Assembly (NCBI GenBank): GCA_963749905.1 | Contig: CAVVOF010000004.1 | Span: forward strand, 1,014,632-1,078,631 | DNA length: 64,000 nt | Origin: UBA10649 sp963749905 | Lineage (GTDB): Bacteria > Actinomycetota > Actinomycetes > S36-B12 | Direction of reading: 5' to 3' | Shown here: positions 50,774-61,484 of the stretch, one piece after another | Layout: each line of letters opens with the position of its first letter | How positions within the stretch are numbered: position 1 is the stretch's first letter | Made by a program: the position numbers and the translations under genes | The notes under the pieces: generated by a model | Seen by the model: the letters and a program-made list of their open reading frames with translations, nothing else | The model's database searches: none | What the model was told of the DNA's origin: nothing

Positions 50774-50911
50774 CGCGTCCAGCGCGTCATCCACAGCCGA
50801 TCGCTCTGCCCCTCGTCTGTCCACAGCCGGCAAATCAACGGTTCCCCGAGGCGCCCGACGGGCATCACCCTCGCAACAGCGCCCCATCCCGGGGCCGTCG
50901 AGGAGTCCACC

Positions 50912-52159
50912 ATGAGCAGCACGCCGTTGATCACCCGTACCGCCGCCGTGACGTCCGCAGCGCTGCTGTGCGCACTGACCGTGGCACCCGTCACGTCGGC
51001 ACACGCCGACGAACTGGTCGCCGCCGACGACGCCAGCCGTCAGGTCGCCAGCGCGCAGACCGTTGCCGCCGCGGCCGTGCCCACCGCGGTCGCCAGCCGG
51101 CCACGCACGATCACTGTCACCAGGCATCACGGGCAGTCGGTGACCTTGTTCGCCAAGGGCGAGCGGATCCGCCGGGTCCTCGCACCCGGAACGCGGGCCG
51201 CGGTCTTCCGCGGCTTGACGGCGGGGCGTACGTACACCGTCGCCGTCGGCGGGGAGGCCATCGGCGCAGTGGTCGCCCTGAACGCACCCAGCGCTGCCAC
51301 CGGCCTCCAGGTCCGCACGAACGGCACGCCGGACACCGTCACCCTGACATGGAAGCACCGCGTGACGGCGGCGACCGGGGGACGGCGGCTCGCGTACGAC
51401 GTCGTCGCCACCCCGCAGGGTTCACCCGCGTCGAAGGCTCGCACCGTCCGCACCACCGTGACCGGGGCGTCCCGCGCGAAACTGACTGCCCTCGACCCGG
51501 ATGCGCTCTACACGTTCAGCGTCCGCCCCCGGAACAGCGCCGGAGTCGGCGGTGCGAGCACCGCACGCATGACCCGCACCCTCGCCCAGATCACCGGCAA
51601 GGCCACCGGACCCTCGACGGCGAAGAACGACGGTCAGGTCCCTACGGCACCGGACACCCCGCCCGCTCCGAAGCCGGAGCCGACCCCCGCGGCTCCCCCC
51701 GCCGCGCCCGCGCCCGCCCCTGCTCCCGCGCCGGCCCCCGCACCCCGCCCGTCGACCAAGACGATCTGGGTGTGCCCGGACGGCTACACGGAGACGGCCG
51801 GCCAGTGCCTGATCACGAAGGCCTACACGTACCACTCCGAGGTGGAAACGTCCCCGTACACCTACCACTCCGAACAGCAGCTGAACACCATCTCGGTCGC
51901 CGCCACGTTCGATGGCAGCGTGTGGACGTGGTCCTGCCCGTCGGGGTACACCTCCGGCGGCGGCCAGTGGGGCGTCGGCATCTGCAAGGGCACCGTGACC
52001 GTGCAGGCCAAGGACGCGCCGCCCACCGGCTGGTACGACACCGGGTCCGCCTACGGCCACGACGTCGACGTGCAGGACCCGCTCCCGGAGGGCTTCCTTG
52101 ACGACGGCACGCAGTGGGTGAAGACCGCGGCCAAGGTGTCCAAGGAGGTCCCGGCCTGA
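50912..52159 (+). CDS. Secreted fibronectin-III-like protein with Pro/Ala linker and Cys repeats
   Basis: 415 aa. Signal peptide with core AAVTSAALLCALTVAPVTSAHA. A beta-rich region contains a fibronectin type III-like domain (about residues 130-225; LQVRTNGTPDTVTLTWKH, then YTFSVRPRNSAGVGG). A long Ala-Pro stretch (about 245-285) acts as a spacer. The C-terminal part holds two related Cys modules (WVCPDGYTETAGQC and WSCPSGYTSGGGQWGVGIC) with YTYHSE occurring twice between them. Likely a wall-associated or adhesive protein; no enzyme motif seen. Confidence 0.77.
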   Translation: MSSTPLITRTAAVTSAALLCALTVAPVTSAHADELVAADDASRQVASAQTVAAAAVPTAVASRPRTITVTRHHGQSVTLFAKGERIRRVLAPGTRAAVFRGLTAGRTYTVAVGGEAIGAVVALNAPSAATGLQVRTNGTPDTVTLTWKHRVTAATGGRRLAYDVVATPQGSPASKARTVRTTVTGASRAKLTALDPDALYTFSVRPRNSAGVGGASTARMTRTLAQITGKATGPSTAKNDGQVPTAPDTPPAPKPEPTPAAPPAAPAPAPAPAPAPAPRPSTKTIWVCPDGYTETAGQCLITKAYTYHSEVETSPYTYHSEQQLNTISVAATFDGSVWTWSCPSGYTSGGGQWGVGICKGTVTVQAKDAPPTGWYDTGSAYGHDVDVQDPLPEGFLDDGTQWVKTAAKVSKEVPA

Positions 52160-52206
52160 GGTAGCGCCGGTGGTTCCGGGCGGGCTGGCGCGAAGCGGGC
52201 TCGGTG

Positions 52207-52212
52207 TAGGTT
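52207..52212 (+). promoter_or_regulatory. -10 box (TAGGTT) for the membrane protein at 52219
   Basis: TAGGTT, CGCGGG, then GTG; leaderless type. Located in the 59-bp gap after the fibronectin-like gene. Confidence 0.5.
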
Positions 52213-52218
52213 CGCGGG

Positions 52219-53883
52219 GTGACCGTGGCCTGGCACCGAGCCCGCGAGCCCTTGGTGGTGCTGGCGATCACGCTGTTCACGGCCTGGTTGTCCACCTCCC
52301 AGCGGTGGGCGGGTCTGGACACCCCCGACTCGTCCTTCTACGCCTCGCTCGCGCTGTTCGGCGACGAGATCACCGACCGCGCGCCCCTGGACAGCTACTA
52401 CTGGACCCGCCTCGGCTATCTGGCCCCGGTGCACGTCCTGACCACGGTGGCCGGAGCGTTCCCCGGGTTCGCGGTGTACCGGACCCTGCTCATCCTGCTG
52501 CTCGTCGCGAGCGTCTACGTCGCCCTGCGGCGGTTCACCGGGATCGCCTCCGCGGCCTTCCTCACGTCCATCACCTCGCTCAGCACGGTGCTGCTGAGCT
52601 ACCTCGGCAACACCTACCTCACCGGCAGCGTGCTCGCCGGCACCGCCGCCGTCATCGCGTGCGGCCTGTTCCCGACGAAACGGGCAGCGGCCACGGCGGG
52701 TGCGGCACTCGGCTGGCTGGCCATGGTCAATCCGCCTGGGGCACTGCTCGCCGGCACGATCTGGCTGGTACTGCGCATCCACCAGCGCACCAGACTCGTT
52801 CCCCTGGGCGTCGCGGCCGGGACTGCAGTGGCCGTGTTCGCCGTGTTCCTCGGCATCGGCCGGGTGATGTTCCCCGGGATGGACTGGTTCGGCGCCTACG
52901 TCGACTCCGAGGCGCGCCAGCGGCTGTCCGCGTTCGCGAGCGAGGAACTCGTCTGGCTGCAGGACGTCTCGCTCATCGTCCCGGTGGTGACCCTCATCGC
53001 CGTGGTGGTCGCCTGGGCGACGCATCGCGACGAGCCGGCCGCCCAACGCGCACTGGTGATCAGCTCGTCGTCCATCACGTTCATGCTGGTCTTCTCGCCC
53101 CTGATGGGCGGCATCGCGCTCGAGGCGCCGATGTACCAGGCGATGCTGTGGCCGCCCGCCCTGATCTCGCTGGCCCTGATCACCACCCTCGCCATGCCCG
53201 AACGACGTTGGACGAAGATCCAGACGGGCGCCGGCGTGCTCGCGGTGCTGGTGGTCATCGCCACCGGGCACGTGGCACCGGGCCTGTCCCTGCTCGTCGG
53301 CTGGCTGGTTGCCCTCGCCGCGGTCGGCATCTTCCTGCTCGCGTCCTACAAGGGCACCATCGGCGCCATCGCGGGCCTCGCACTGCTGCTGTCGGCGGGC
53401 CAGTTGCTGCAGAACTCCCGCGGGGACCTCGGCCTGTACTACCTCAGCCCCTACTCGTGGGCCTTCGCGGCCAACCCGATCTCCGACCGCATCCACACCG
53501 CGGTAAACACGCAGGAGTGGCTGCTCGCGCAGACCACGCGTGACGACTCGATCCTGTCGTGGGTCGACGGCGACTGGGTCGAGGGCGACCGCGAACTGTA
53601 CGTCGTGGCCGGCATGCAGCTGTGGGGCGAGAACCGGGTCACCCTCGAGCCGACCATCACTGAGGACGACGTCGCCCGCCTCGACACCATCCGGCCGAGC
53701 GTGCTGGCGATGTACGGTCAGTCGATGGACGCCGTGCTGGCGTTCTGGCAGAGCATCCCCGCCGACAACCTGCCGACCGCCCCCGACTGCTACGACTTCG
53801 CCTGGGCGCCGAATCCGGCGAGTGAGTTCACCGTGACGCAGGGACACGCGTGCCTGACCCGTCTCACATGGACGCTGCCATGA
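52219..53883 (+). CDS. Multi-pass membrane protein, glycosyltransferase GT-C-like
   Basis: 554 aa with about eleven helices, a first outer loop (LDTPDSSFYASLALFGDEI) and a large C-terminal outside domain (about residues 410-554). The architecture is that of polyprenyl-phosphate-sugar-dependent glycosyltransferases of the GT39/GT83 superfamily, but no signature is decisive. Its stop overlaps the ATG of the next gene as ATGA, so both are made together. Confidence 0.76.
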   Translation: MTVAWHRAREPLVVLAITLFTAWLSTSQRWAGLDTPDSSFYASLALFGDEITDRAPLDSYYWTRLGYLAPVHVLTTVAGAFPGFAVYRTLLILLLVASVYVALRRFTGIASAAFLTSITSLSTVLLSYLGNTYLTGSVLAGTAAVIACGLFPTKRAAATAGAALGWLAMVNPPGALLAGTIWLVLRIHQRTRLVPLGVAAGTAVAVFAVFLGIGRVMFPGMDWFGAYVDSEARQRLSAFASEELVWLQDVSLIVPVVTLIAVVVAWATHRDEPAAQRALVISSSSITFMLVFSPLMGGIALEAPMYQAMLWPPALISLALITTLAMPERRWTKIQTGAGVLAVLVVIATGHVAPGLSLLVGWLVALAAVGIFLLASYKGTIGAIAGLALLLSAGQLLQNSRGDLGLYYLSPYSWAFAANPISDRIHTAVNTQEWLLAQTTRDDSILSWVDGDWVEGDRELYVVAGMQLWGENRVTLEPTITEDDVARLDTIRPSVLAMYGQSMDAVLAFWQSIPADNLPTAPDCYDFAWAPNPASEFTVTQGHACLTRLTWTLP

Positions 53884-56061
53884 CCGGTCCGCGGCGCATC
53901 GCGCTGGAGGCCGCCATCAGCGCGGCCCTGGCCTTCGCCCTGTCCTTGATCGTCCTCGGTCCGCTCCTCGGACGCCTCGACGTCGGCTGGTCCGGCGGCG
54001 ACATGCTCAGCACCTACGTCAATACGCGGGCCTGGTCGGGCTTCGGCTACGCGGTCACCACGCAGTTCGGCTTCCCGTTGGGGATGAACCTGAACTACTT
54101 CCCCGGCATCGACATCACCGAGAACACGTTCGCCCTCCTGGTGAACACCGTCGCCGGGACGGAGTTCCTCGGGCTCAACCTGCTCGTCGTCCTGACCTTT
54201 CCGCTCGTCGCCGCCCTGGCGTACCTCGTCATCCGGATGACCGGGCTCGAGGGGCCGATCGCGATCGCGTTCGCGGTGGCCTTCGCCGTGATCCCGTTCC
54301 ACTGGGGGCGCGCCCTCGGGCACACGTACCTGTCCACCCTCTACTCCGCGGTGCTCGGGGTGGCGCTCGTCCTGCTCATCGGCAGCGGCACCCTCGAGCG
54401 CTGGTGGCGCACGACTGCTGGCGCCCGTCGATGGGGACGCATCGCCATCCTCGCCGTCATGGTGGTCGGGATCGCCTGGACGGGCGTCTACTACGTCGCG
54501 TTCACGCTGATCCTCGGTGCCGCGGCCCTGGTGTGGCGCTTCGCCCAACGTGCCTCGTGGCGCGGCCTCGGACTGGACACGCTCCCCCTGCTCGCGGTCG
54601 GACGTCGTCGCGATCATCGGGTTCCTGCCGTCGATGCTGTCGCTGCGGGGCGACGCGCCGCTGGCGTCCCTCGGTGAGCGCACCCCGTACGAGTCGGTCA
54701 CCTACGCCGGGGCGCTCGCGTCCGCGATCCTGCCCATGCCCGACAGCCAGCTGCCGCGCGGCGGCTACTACAACGAGGCCGTGCTGAGAGTCCTCAACGA
54801 GGCGCCCTACGGCGAGAACTTCGTGCTCACCAGCTTCGGCACCTGGGTCACGTCGCTGGCCCTGCTGGCCTTCGTGGTCGGGCTGCTCGTACGGGCGCGG
54901 CGCGGCACGGCCCGTCCGGCCGCGGGCCCGGTCACCCCCGGCCTCATCGGCTACCTGCTGGCCGTGTCGGTGCTGTTCTTCGTGCCGTGGGGAATCAACC
55001 TGCTGTTCGCCGACCTGGTGACGGCGCAGATCCGGGCCTGGAACCGCCTGCTGCCGGTCCTGCTCCTGCTGTTCCTGCTCGGCGGCGCAACTGTGCTCGC
55101 CCGTACCCGCATCGCCACCAACTGGCTGATCAGCCTGCCCGTCGCCCTGCTGCTGCTCGGGCTGACGGCGATCGACTCGGTGTACCCGTTCCGAGCGGCC
55201 TACGCCGGCAGCGTCGCCGAGGCTGGCGAGGTCACCGATGCGGCGCGCGCCTACGCCGCCGACGTCAATGCCGCGATCCCGGAGAAGTGCGGGGTGCTCC
55301 AGCTGCCGTACATGGCCTATCCCGAGCACGGCGTCGAGCGGGGGGTGAACGACTACGACCACTTCTGGACATCGCTGGTCAACCCCGACAAGCAGTGGAG
55401 CTATGGCGCGGTCAAGAACACGGACGCGGGCGTCTGGTCGGCGCAGCTCCCGCAGGTGCCGACCGACGAGCAGGTCGCGCTGCTGCGCGGGGCCGGCTTC
55501 TGCGCCATCCACCTCGACACCCGCGGCTACATCAGTGAGGTGCTCGCACCGGTCCGGGCCGACCTGGCAACGCGGTTCGGTCCTCCGGTGGCGACCGGCT
55601 ACGACGGGGCGTGGGAGCTGTACGACATCCGACCGGTGCCGGCGGCAGAGGCCGATGACGTGCAGGCATTCCTGCGCCAGCCGTTCATCACCGTCGACCT
55701 CAACCAGGTGACTCCGCGCGAGACCGCGCTCGACTCCGCGTGGTGGTGGGCGCGCGAGCCGGCCGCACTGCTCACTCTCACCCCGACCTCCGCCGACGCC
55801 CCGCTGACCGGCGTTGCGGGCGCCATCGCCGCGCCCGACTGCGGGGCGGTGCCCGTCACCGTGACGCTGTCGGCGGGCGACCAGTCGGTTGCGACGACCG
55901 TCCTGGCGGCGCCGGGTGAGCCGGCCGAGTTCGACCTGGCCCTACCCGCGCCGAGCGCCGATGCCGGGCTGCTGACGGTCGAGACTCCCGGCGACGGCTG
56001 CCCGGTCGGTGACGGCGGCGAGCGGCGCTTCGCGCAGGTGCTCGACGTCCAGCCTCGATAG
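53880..56061 (+). pseudogene. Large membrane protein, YfhO/GT-C-like, one-base frameshift
   Basis: About 727 codons. About a dozen helices in the first 450 residues, with an outer loop after the first helix (GWSGGDMLSTYVNTRAW), then an extracellular domain ending at 56061. At about 54600 one extra G breaks the frame; skipping it joins LPLLAV to DVVAIIGFLPSMLSLRG. Resembles large glycosylation-related membrane proteins of actinobacteria. The C-terminal beta-rich part may bind carbohydrate. Function inferred from architecture and neighbours only. Confidence 0.75.
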
Positions 56062-56068
56062 GACCGCC

Positions 56069-57397
56069 TCAGCCGGCCCAGGGTGGACTGCTGATGAGTG
56101 CCACCGCGGTGGTCAGCGCGAGCGCGCCCGCAGCGGGTGCCAGCGCCCAGCCCCACGGCCGCTTCACCCACGCGGCGGCCACCGCGAGCGCGAGCACCAT
56201 CAGGGGAAGCAGGTAGCGCGGCTGGAAGAAGGGCGGCAGGTCCTGTACGCGGAGCAGGAGCAGGAAGCCGGCCACGAACAGCGGTATGCCGATCAGGACG
56301 CTGGCTCCCAGCAGTTGGCGGTCCCGGGTCCACTGGACTCGGCGGTCGATGCGCAGCAGGCCGGCCAGCGGCAGTCCCAACGCCAGCAGCACGAGCACCG
56401 TCGCGGCCACGCCGAACCACACCCCGGCCAGGACGCCCGCAGGGACGTCGAACACGGTCGGCACCGTCCGCAGCGCGTTGCCGGCCACCAGGTTGATCGG
56501 CGGCGTGCCCTGCGCGTCCACGATGGACTGGGCCTGGAGTCCGTTGTCGGGGCGCTCTCCCACGAGCAGGGGATAGACGAAGGACCGAAGTGCGGTCACG
56601 CCGACAACGACCACCGCGGCGGAGGCGAGCACCCGGGCGATGCCGCCCCACCGTGCCGAGCGGTCGCCCAGGAGCACGTCGCGCAGGCTCAGCACCGCCA
56701 CCGCCAGGACCGCGATGAACGCGGTCTCCTTGACGGTCATCGCGACGAAGGCGAGGCCGAACGCGACGAGCGACCTCGTCACGGCGGAGCGGTCCCTGAG
56801 CGCGAGGAAGGCGTACACGGAGGCGAGGGAGAGCACGACCGCCAGCGCGTCGTTGTTGACCGTGCTGAACTGGAGGAGGACCAGCGGCGCACAGGCAGCG
56901 GCGACAGCCACCGCCCACGCGACAAGCGACGACGCTCCGAGACGCCGCGCGATGCCGACGATGAGCATCGCGGCGATGGCGAGGTAGACCGCGCCCATGA
57001 TCCGGGCCGCGGCCAGCCAGTCCAGGCCGACGGGCAGGGCGTGCAGGGCGGACGCGCCGAGCCCGGTCACGACGTAGTAGGTGGGCAGGTAGCCGGTGGC
57101 CGTGCTCTGGCCGCCGTAGGGCGTGAGGTTGGGGTCGATGAAGTCGGCGCCGCAGGCCGAGTTGAGGCGGCCGAAGCCGGGCGCCTTGTCGCACACGGCC
57201 GTCTGCAGTGCCGTCTGGCTGAGCTGGTCGTTCACGGGCGGCAGCGCGAAGTCTTCGGCCACCCGCACCACGTAGTCGAAGTGGGTGTACTCGTCGTAGA
57301 CGCTCCAGGTGCCCGTCGCGATGAACAGGATCGAGAGCACGAAGGCGACCAGTCCGGCCGCGAGCGGGGCGACCAGGCCGCTAGCCCTCCGGGTCAT
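56069..57397 (-). CDS. DUF2142-like/GT-C membrane protein
   Basis: 442 aa from the ATG at 57397, with about ten to eleven helices. The first outer loop holds VYDEYTHFDYVVRVAEDF, with acidic and His residues, and LPTYYVVTGLGASAL follows. This matches the predicted glycosyltransferase families of the DUF2142/GT-C type. It is the third of four consecutive minus-strand membrane protein genes and overlaps the upstream one by 17 bp. Confidence 0.76.
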   Translation of the reverse strand: MTRRASGLVAPLAAGLVAFVLSILFIATGTWSVYDEYTHFDYVVRVAEDFALPPVNDQLSQTALQTAVCDKAPGFGRLNSACGADFIDPNLTPYGGQSTATGYLPTYYVVTGLGASALHALPVGLDWLAAARIMGAVYLAIAAMLIVGIARRLGASSLVAWAVAVAAACAPLVLLQFSTVNNDALAVVLSLASVYAFLALRDRSAVTRSLVAFGLAFVAMTVKETAFIAVLAVAVLSLRDVLLGDRSARWGGIARVLASAAVVVVGVTALRSFVYPLLVGERPDNGLQAQSIVDAQGTPPINLVAGNALRTVPTVFDVPAGVLAGVWFGVAATVLVLLALGLPLAGLLRIDRRVQWTRDRQLLGASVLIGIPLFVAGFLLLLRVQDLPPFFQPRYLLPLMVLALAVAAAWVKRPWGWALAPAAGALALTTAVALISSPPWAG

Positions 57398-58730
57398 CGG
57401 ACCAGGACCAGACGACGAGGCAGGGCAGGTTCGGGTGGGTGGGCTCCGAGAGCGCATCCCCCCAGTCGGGCGGCCAGTAGGGGCTGAAGATGATCCGCTC
57501 CTGCTTGGCGGGGTCGGTGGCGCAGGAGTTCTGCACGCGGAGCACCTCGTCCGACCATGGTGGCGCCGGCATGGTCCGGAACCAGCTCGCCGGGATGGCC
57601 GGCCACCAGACGACCAGCACCAGGACGCCCGCGATGGTGACCATCCACCAGCGGGAGCGCCGGATCACGGAGTCGAGCGCGACCATCGCGGCGGCGCCCC
57701 ACAGCAGAAGCGGCACGACGAAGTAGCGGTTGTTGCTGCCGCCGATGATGGCCGGCACGGCGCCGACCACGATGCCGGTCAGCAGGAGCAGGCCGATGCC
57801 CACCCGCTCGTCCCCGCCGCGGACGATGAGCACGATGCCGCCCGCGACGATGGCGAGGGTGACCAGCGCACCGGTGATCGTCAGGGGGGTCACGGGGAAC
57901 ACGCCGAAGAAGTCGTACGGCGCGAGGCGCAGGCCGGGCCAGAAGGTGAGGATGGTGTCCGGCACCGACGAGACCCAGGCGTCGAACGACTCTCGAGAGG
58001 GATTGATGTCGCGGGGCTTCTCGGCATTGCTGGCGGTGAGCCACTGCGCCAGCAGCCCGATGCCGATCACGACGAGCCAACTGGCGGCCACCCGCCACGG
58101 CACGGCCCGCCGGATGGCCTGCACGAGGACGAGCGCGAGGAACACGCCGGCAGTCGGGATCGTCAGGGTGGTGACGAGCAGGAGGACCGCGATGGCGACG
58201 GCCGACGGCCAGTGCGGTCGTTCGTGTCGGATCGGGAAGGCCAATGCGAGCGTCGAGATGTACAGCAGCAGCATGTAACTGCTGCCGATCGCGTTGATCG
58301 CCTCGAGGCCGACGACGGGGACGATGACGGGCAGCAGCCCGATGATGATGCTGCTGACCCAGCCGAGCCCGAATCGGCGCACGATCGCGAAGGCGAAGGC
58401 AGCGACGAGTCCGGCCAGGGCTGCGGCGATGAGGTTGGTGGCGAGCGCCCACTGCTCCACCGGCAGCCACGCGACCAGCCCGGCGACGAGTCGCGGAAGC
58501 AGCAGCAGGTAGCCGGCGAACGGGTCGGTCAGGCAGGTCAGGAAGTCCGCCTTCTGGACGCACAGCGGGAAGACGCCGTCCTCGGCCCAGATGACCTGGG
58601 TGAGCGCGTCGTGGTTGCCCAGCCAGAGCCTCAGCAGCGAGATGCCTGCCGCGGCGAGGCCGACGACGACCGCGGCGACGGGTGTCGAGCCGCCTACCGC
58701 GAGTGGGCTGCGGCGTTCCGTCTGGCTCAC
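57381..58730 (-). CDS. Multi-pass GT-C-like membrane protein
   Basis: 449 aa with about eleven helices. The first outer loop has IWAEDGVFPLCVQKADFL, the acidic position of this superfamily. A short outside tail with PYWPPDWGDALSEPTHPN ends the protein. GTG start at 58730 overlaps the stop of the upstream gene by four bases (GTGA). It is intact. Probably adds one sugar of the surface glycan; donor and acceptor unknown. Confidence 0.78.
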   Translation of the reverse strand: MSQTERRSPLAVGGSTPVAAVVVGLAAAGISLLRLWLGNHDALTQVIWAEDGVFPLCVQKADFLTCLTDPFAGYLLLLPRLVAGLVAWLPVEQWALATNLIAAALAGLVAAFAFAIVRRFGLGWVSSIIIGLLPVIVPVVGLEAINAIGSSYMLLLYISTLALAFPIRHERPHWPSAVAIAVLLLVTTLTIPTAGVFLALVLVQAIRRAVPWRVAASWLVVIGIGLLAQWLTASNAEKPRDINPSRESFDAWVSSVPDTILTFWPGLRLAPYDFFGVFPVTPLTITGALVTLAIVAGGIVLIVRGGDERVGIGLLLLTGIVVGAVPAIIGGSNNRYFVVPLLLWGAAAMVALDSVIRRSRWWMVTIAGVLVLVVWWPAIPASWFRTMPAPPWSDEVLRVQNSCATDPAKQERIIFSPYWPPDWGDALSEPTHPNLPCLVVWSWSDDPEG

Positions 58731-60086
58731 GCGACCGCCTTCGCGCGGGTGGGCCAGCAGGCTCGCAGCAGCAGGGTCGTCCCGAGCCCGACCGCGAAGC
58801 TGGCCACCACCACGCCGGCGAGCGTGGCGAGGACGGTGTTCCAGACGACGACCGCGGTCACGCCGGTCAGGATCAGCACGAGGACGGCCGAGGAGACCAC
58901 GGGCGTAGCGCGGCTCCTCACGAGTGCCGCGATGAGCGGGACCGCGAGCAGCAGGAAGGTGGCCTTGTAGCCCCAGCCGAAGCCGGCGACCAGCACGCCG
59001 GCGAGGAACAGTGCCCCACCTGCCGCCGCGAGCATCGCCGGGTGGACGAGGCTGCGCCTGGTGGAGAAGGCGACGGCCACGCCCCAAGCGGCGGCGACGA
59101 GCGGCGAGCGCGAACATCAGCAGGTCCCCGATCTGGAGACCGTCCGCGCCGACCACCGTGCCCAGCATGCGCGCGACCACGGGCACCCGCCCCAGCACCA
59201 CGAAGTCACCGAAGTCCGTCATGTTCGAGTTGGACTGCGAGCTGAACAGGAAGGTCTGCCAGGTGACGATCATGAACGCCACCGTCGCAACGGCGTAGCC
59301 CACGATCACCAGCCATCCCCGCCTCAGGCGCAGCGCCGGCAGCAGCATCACTCCGAGCGCGAAGGGGTAGTACTTCCACGTGCCCATCAGCCACATCAGC
59401 ACGGCGGCGATGCTCCACGCCCACATCGTGTTCCAGCGGCGGACCAGCATCACGGTGGCGACCGCCACCCAGATGACCACCGCGTCGAGGTTGCCGCGCT
59501 CGAGGAGCAGCAGCCAGGGACCGCCGACGGCGGCGAGCAACAGGACGATCTGGCCCAGGCCCTCGCTGTTCCTGGCCAGCCACAGCAGGGCCAGGCTGGA
59601 GATCAGGATCATGAGCACGCCGAGGACCTGGACGTTCCCGGAGGAGAACAGGTCGAACGGCACATACCGGAGCCAGAGCACGCCCGGCCCGTAGATGGTC
59701 GGGTCCTCGAGGCAGCCGTTGTTCGCGGCATACACGTCCACGCCGACGATCGCGCAGTCGATGCTCTTGAGCGGCAGGGCGAGGTCCCAGAACTGGACAA
59801 TTCCCTGCGGCACGCGGAGACCTCGGTACACGATGGCACCGAGATCCGCCCGGCCGCTGAACAGCGCCCACCAGGGGAACAGGCTCACCGCAGCTGAGAC
59901 GACGCCCACCAGCCAGGGGAACCAGCGGCCGAGACTGACGTCGGCTCGGCGGACGAAGGCTCCGACGACGAAGGCGGCGAGCAGCACCGCGGTGGCCGCG
60001 TAGGCGAGGGGAAGGTAGCCCGGGGCGGAGGTGTTCGCCGGGTCCGTGAGACTGCGGAGGATCTGCACCAGGGCCAGCGCGACCAA
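58727..60086 (-). pseudogene. GT87-like (DUF2029) polyprenyl-phosphate-mannosyltransferase-like protein, frameshifted
   Basis: About 453 codons or slightly more. Family features are the loop VGVDVYAANNGCLEDPTIYG, LLLERGNLDAVVIWVAVATV and the aromatic MWLMGTWKYYPFALGVML. Near 59100 the frame changes and AAAWGVAVAFSTRRSLVHP continues in the next frame to the stop at 58727. The start is uncertain. A TTG at 60086 opens the main frame, and the natural start was probably at an ATG near 60131 with another small indel between. Confidence 0.73.
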
Positions 60087-60150
60087 GGCACCGGTGGCGG
60101 CGTAGCCGGCGACGACCCACCGTCGGTGCCCGAATCATGCGGGCATCCTC

Positions 60151-61465
60151 TCAGAGGCACAGCCGCAGAGGCGGACCCTCACCGGTCAACTCCCACTCCT
60201 GGAAACTCGCGCAGGTCGGCTCCTCGACGAGTTCCCAGTAGCGTCCGGTCAGCGGCCCGTCCGTGATGACGAGACGAGGATCGTCGCGGAGGTAGTGGAG
60301 GGCCGTCCAGGCTGGGAGGAAATCCTGGGCGAGCGTCCATGGTGGACTGCCGGGAGCCGGTCCCTGAATGGCGTCACCGGACTGACTGTGCGCAGCCAGG
60401 ACGTCTGCGATCTTACGAGCAGTCCGCGCCACGCGAGTCCGGGCTGCCGGACGTCGGACGTGCAGCGGGCGGCATGACCGGCAGCGACCACGACGAGAAC
60501 CGTGAGCGAGACGCCCCCACGCGACGTGGCGAAGGCCAACCCGGCAGCCACAGCGAGGACGCCGGACAGCGGAATGAACGATCGCGGCAGCCAGAAGCTG
60601 CCCAGGGTGATCGACACCAGCCCACACCGCCAGCACCGCCACGGCCAGGCCGGCGACCCACCGGCACCCGATCGGGGTGAGCAACGCCGAGCACCACCAG
60701 GAGAACCGCGACAGCGGCACCGGCGACGCCGGTGTACTCGGAGTTGGCGACCATCGTGGGCACCTGGGCCAGCGAGGAGACGTCGGGCTTGGCCAGCCAC
60801 GTCCGCGTGCCGGCGAACCAGAAGCTCAATCAGGAGCTCGAGCGCGACGATCGGGACGAGGAAGAGGCAGGTGGCCAGCCAGTCGCGGACCCGGGCGCGC
60901 CAGTCCGGGAACCCCGCGAGGATCGACCGCGTGCACGGGCACGACGGCCAGCGTGATGGGAAGTACGAGCGCCGCGGCGCCGAGCAGCGCCGCCGTATGC
61001 GATCCAGACGCGTCGCGGTGCTCCCTGCACGAGCCGGATCAGGACGTAGGTGGCGGCCATGACCAGCGCCGCCGCCAGCGCGTAGGTGCGCGCCTCCTGC
61101 GCGTAGCGGGCGAACCCGGGAGCGAGGGCCAGCAGCATGCCGGCCGCGAAGCCCGCACGGCGACCAGCGATCCGCCCGGCCGTCAGCGCCGCGAGGAGCA
61201 CGGTCGCCACCGCAGCCAGGACACTCAGGAGTCGTAGCCATCCGATGTCGGACCAGAGCCCTCCGCCCGTCCATGCCCAGGTGACCGCGTAGAAGGGCAG
61301 CATCGGCGCGTCCCAGGTATGGCTGCCCAGGCCGTCGGTGACCGCTTCGATCGTGAACCGCTCGTCCAGCCACGGTGCTGGGGCGCCGATTCCCCATATG
61401 CCGAGGGCCAGCGCCAGCAGCGCGGGCACGCACGCGAACCACCCGCGTCTCAGGGTGTCCGCCAT
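60151..61465 (-). pseudogene. GT39-like (ArnT/PMT) membrane glycosyltransferase, multiply frameshifted
   Basis: About 437 codons read through many frame changes. The intact N-terminal third has WLDERFTIEAVTDGL (the acidic donor-site loop), FYAVTWAWTGGGLW and ARYAQEARTYALAAALVMA, the signature of GT39/GT83 enzymes. Later pieces (HAILAGFPDWRARVRDWL, FWLPRSFIPLSGVLAVAAG, then WTALHYLRDDPRLVI) lie in other frames. At least five indels within 800 bp make this the worst-damaged gene in the window. It may be a true pseudogene or a poorly sequenced stretch. Confidence 0.68.
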
Positions 61466-61471
61466 TCCGCG

Positions 61472-61477
61472 GATACT
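61472..61477 (+). promoter_or_regulatory. -10 box (GATACT) for the GT2 gene
   Basis: GATACT lies seven bases before the GTG at 61485, in the short gap between divergent glycosyltransferase genes; leaderless type. Confidence 0.45.
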
Positions 61478-61484
61478 AGCCGCC

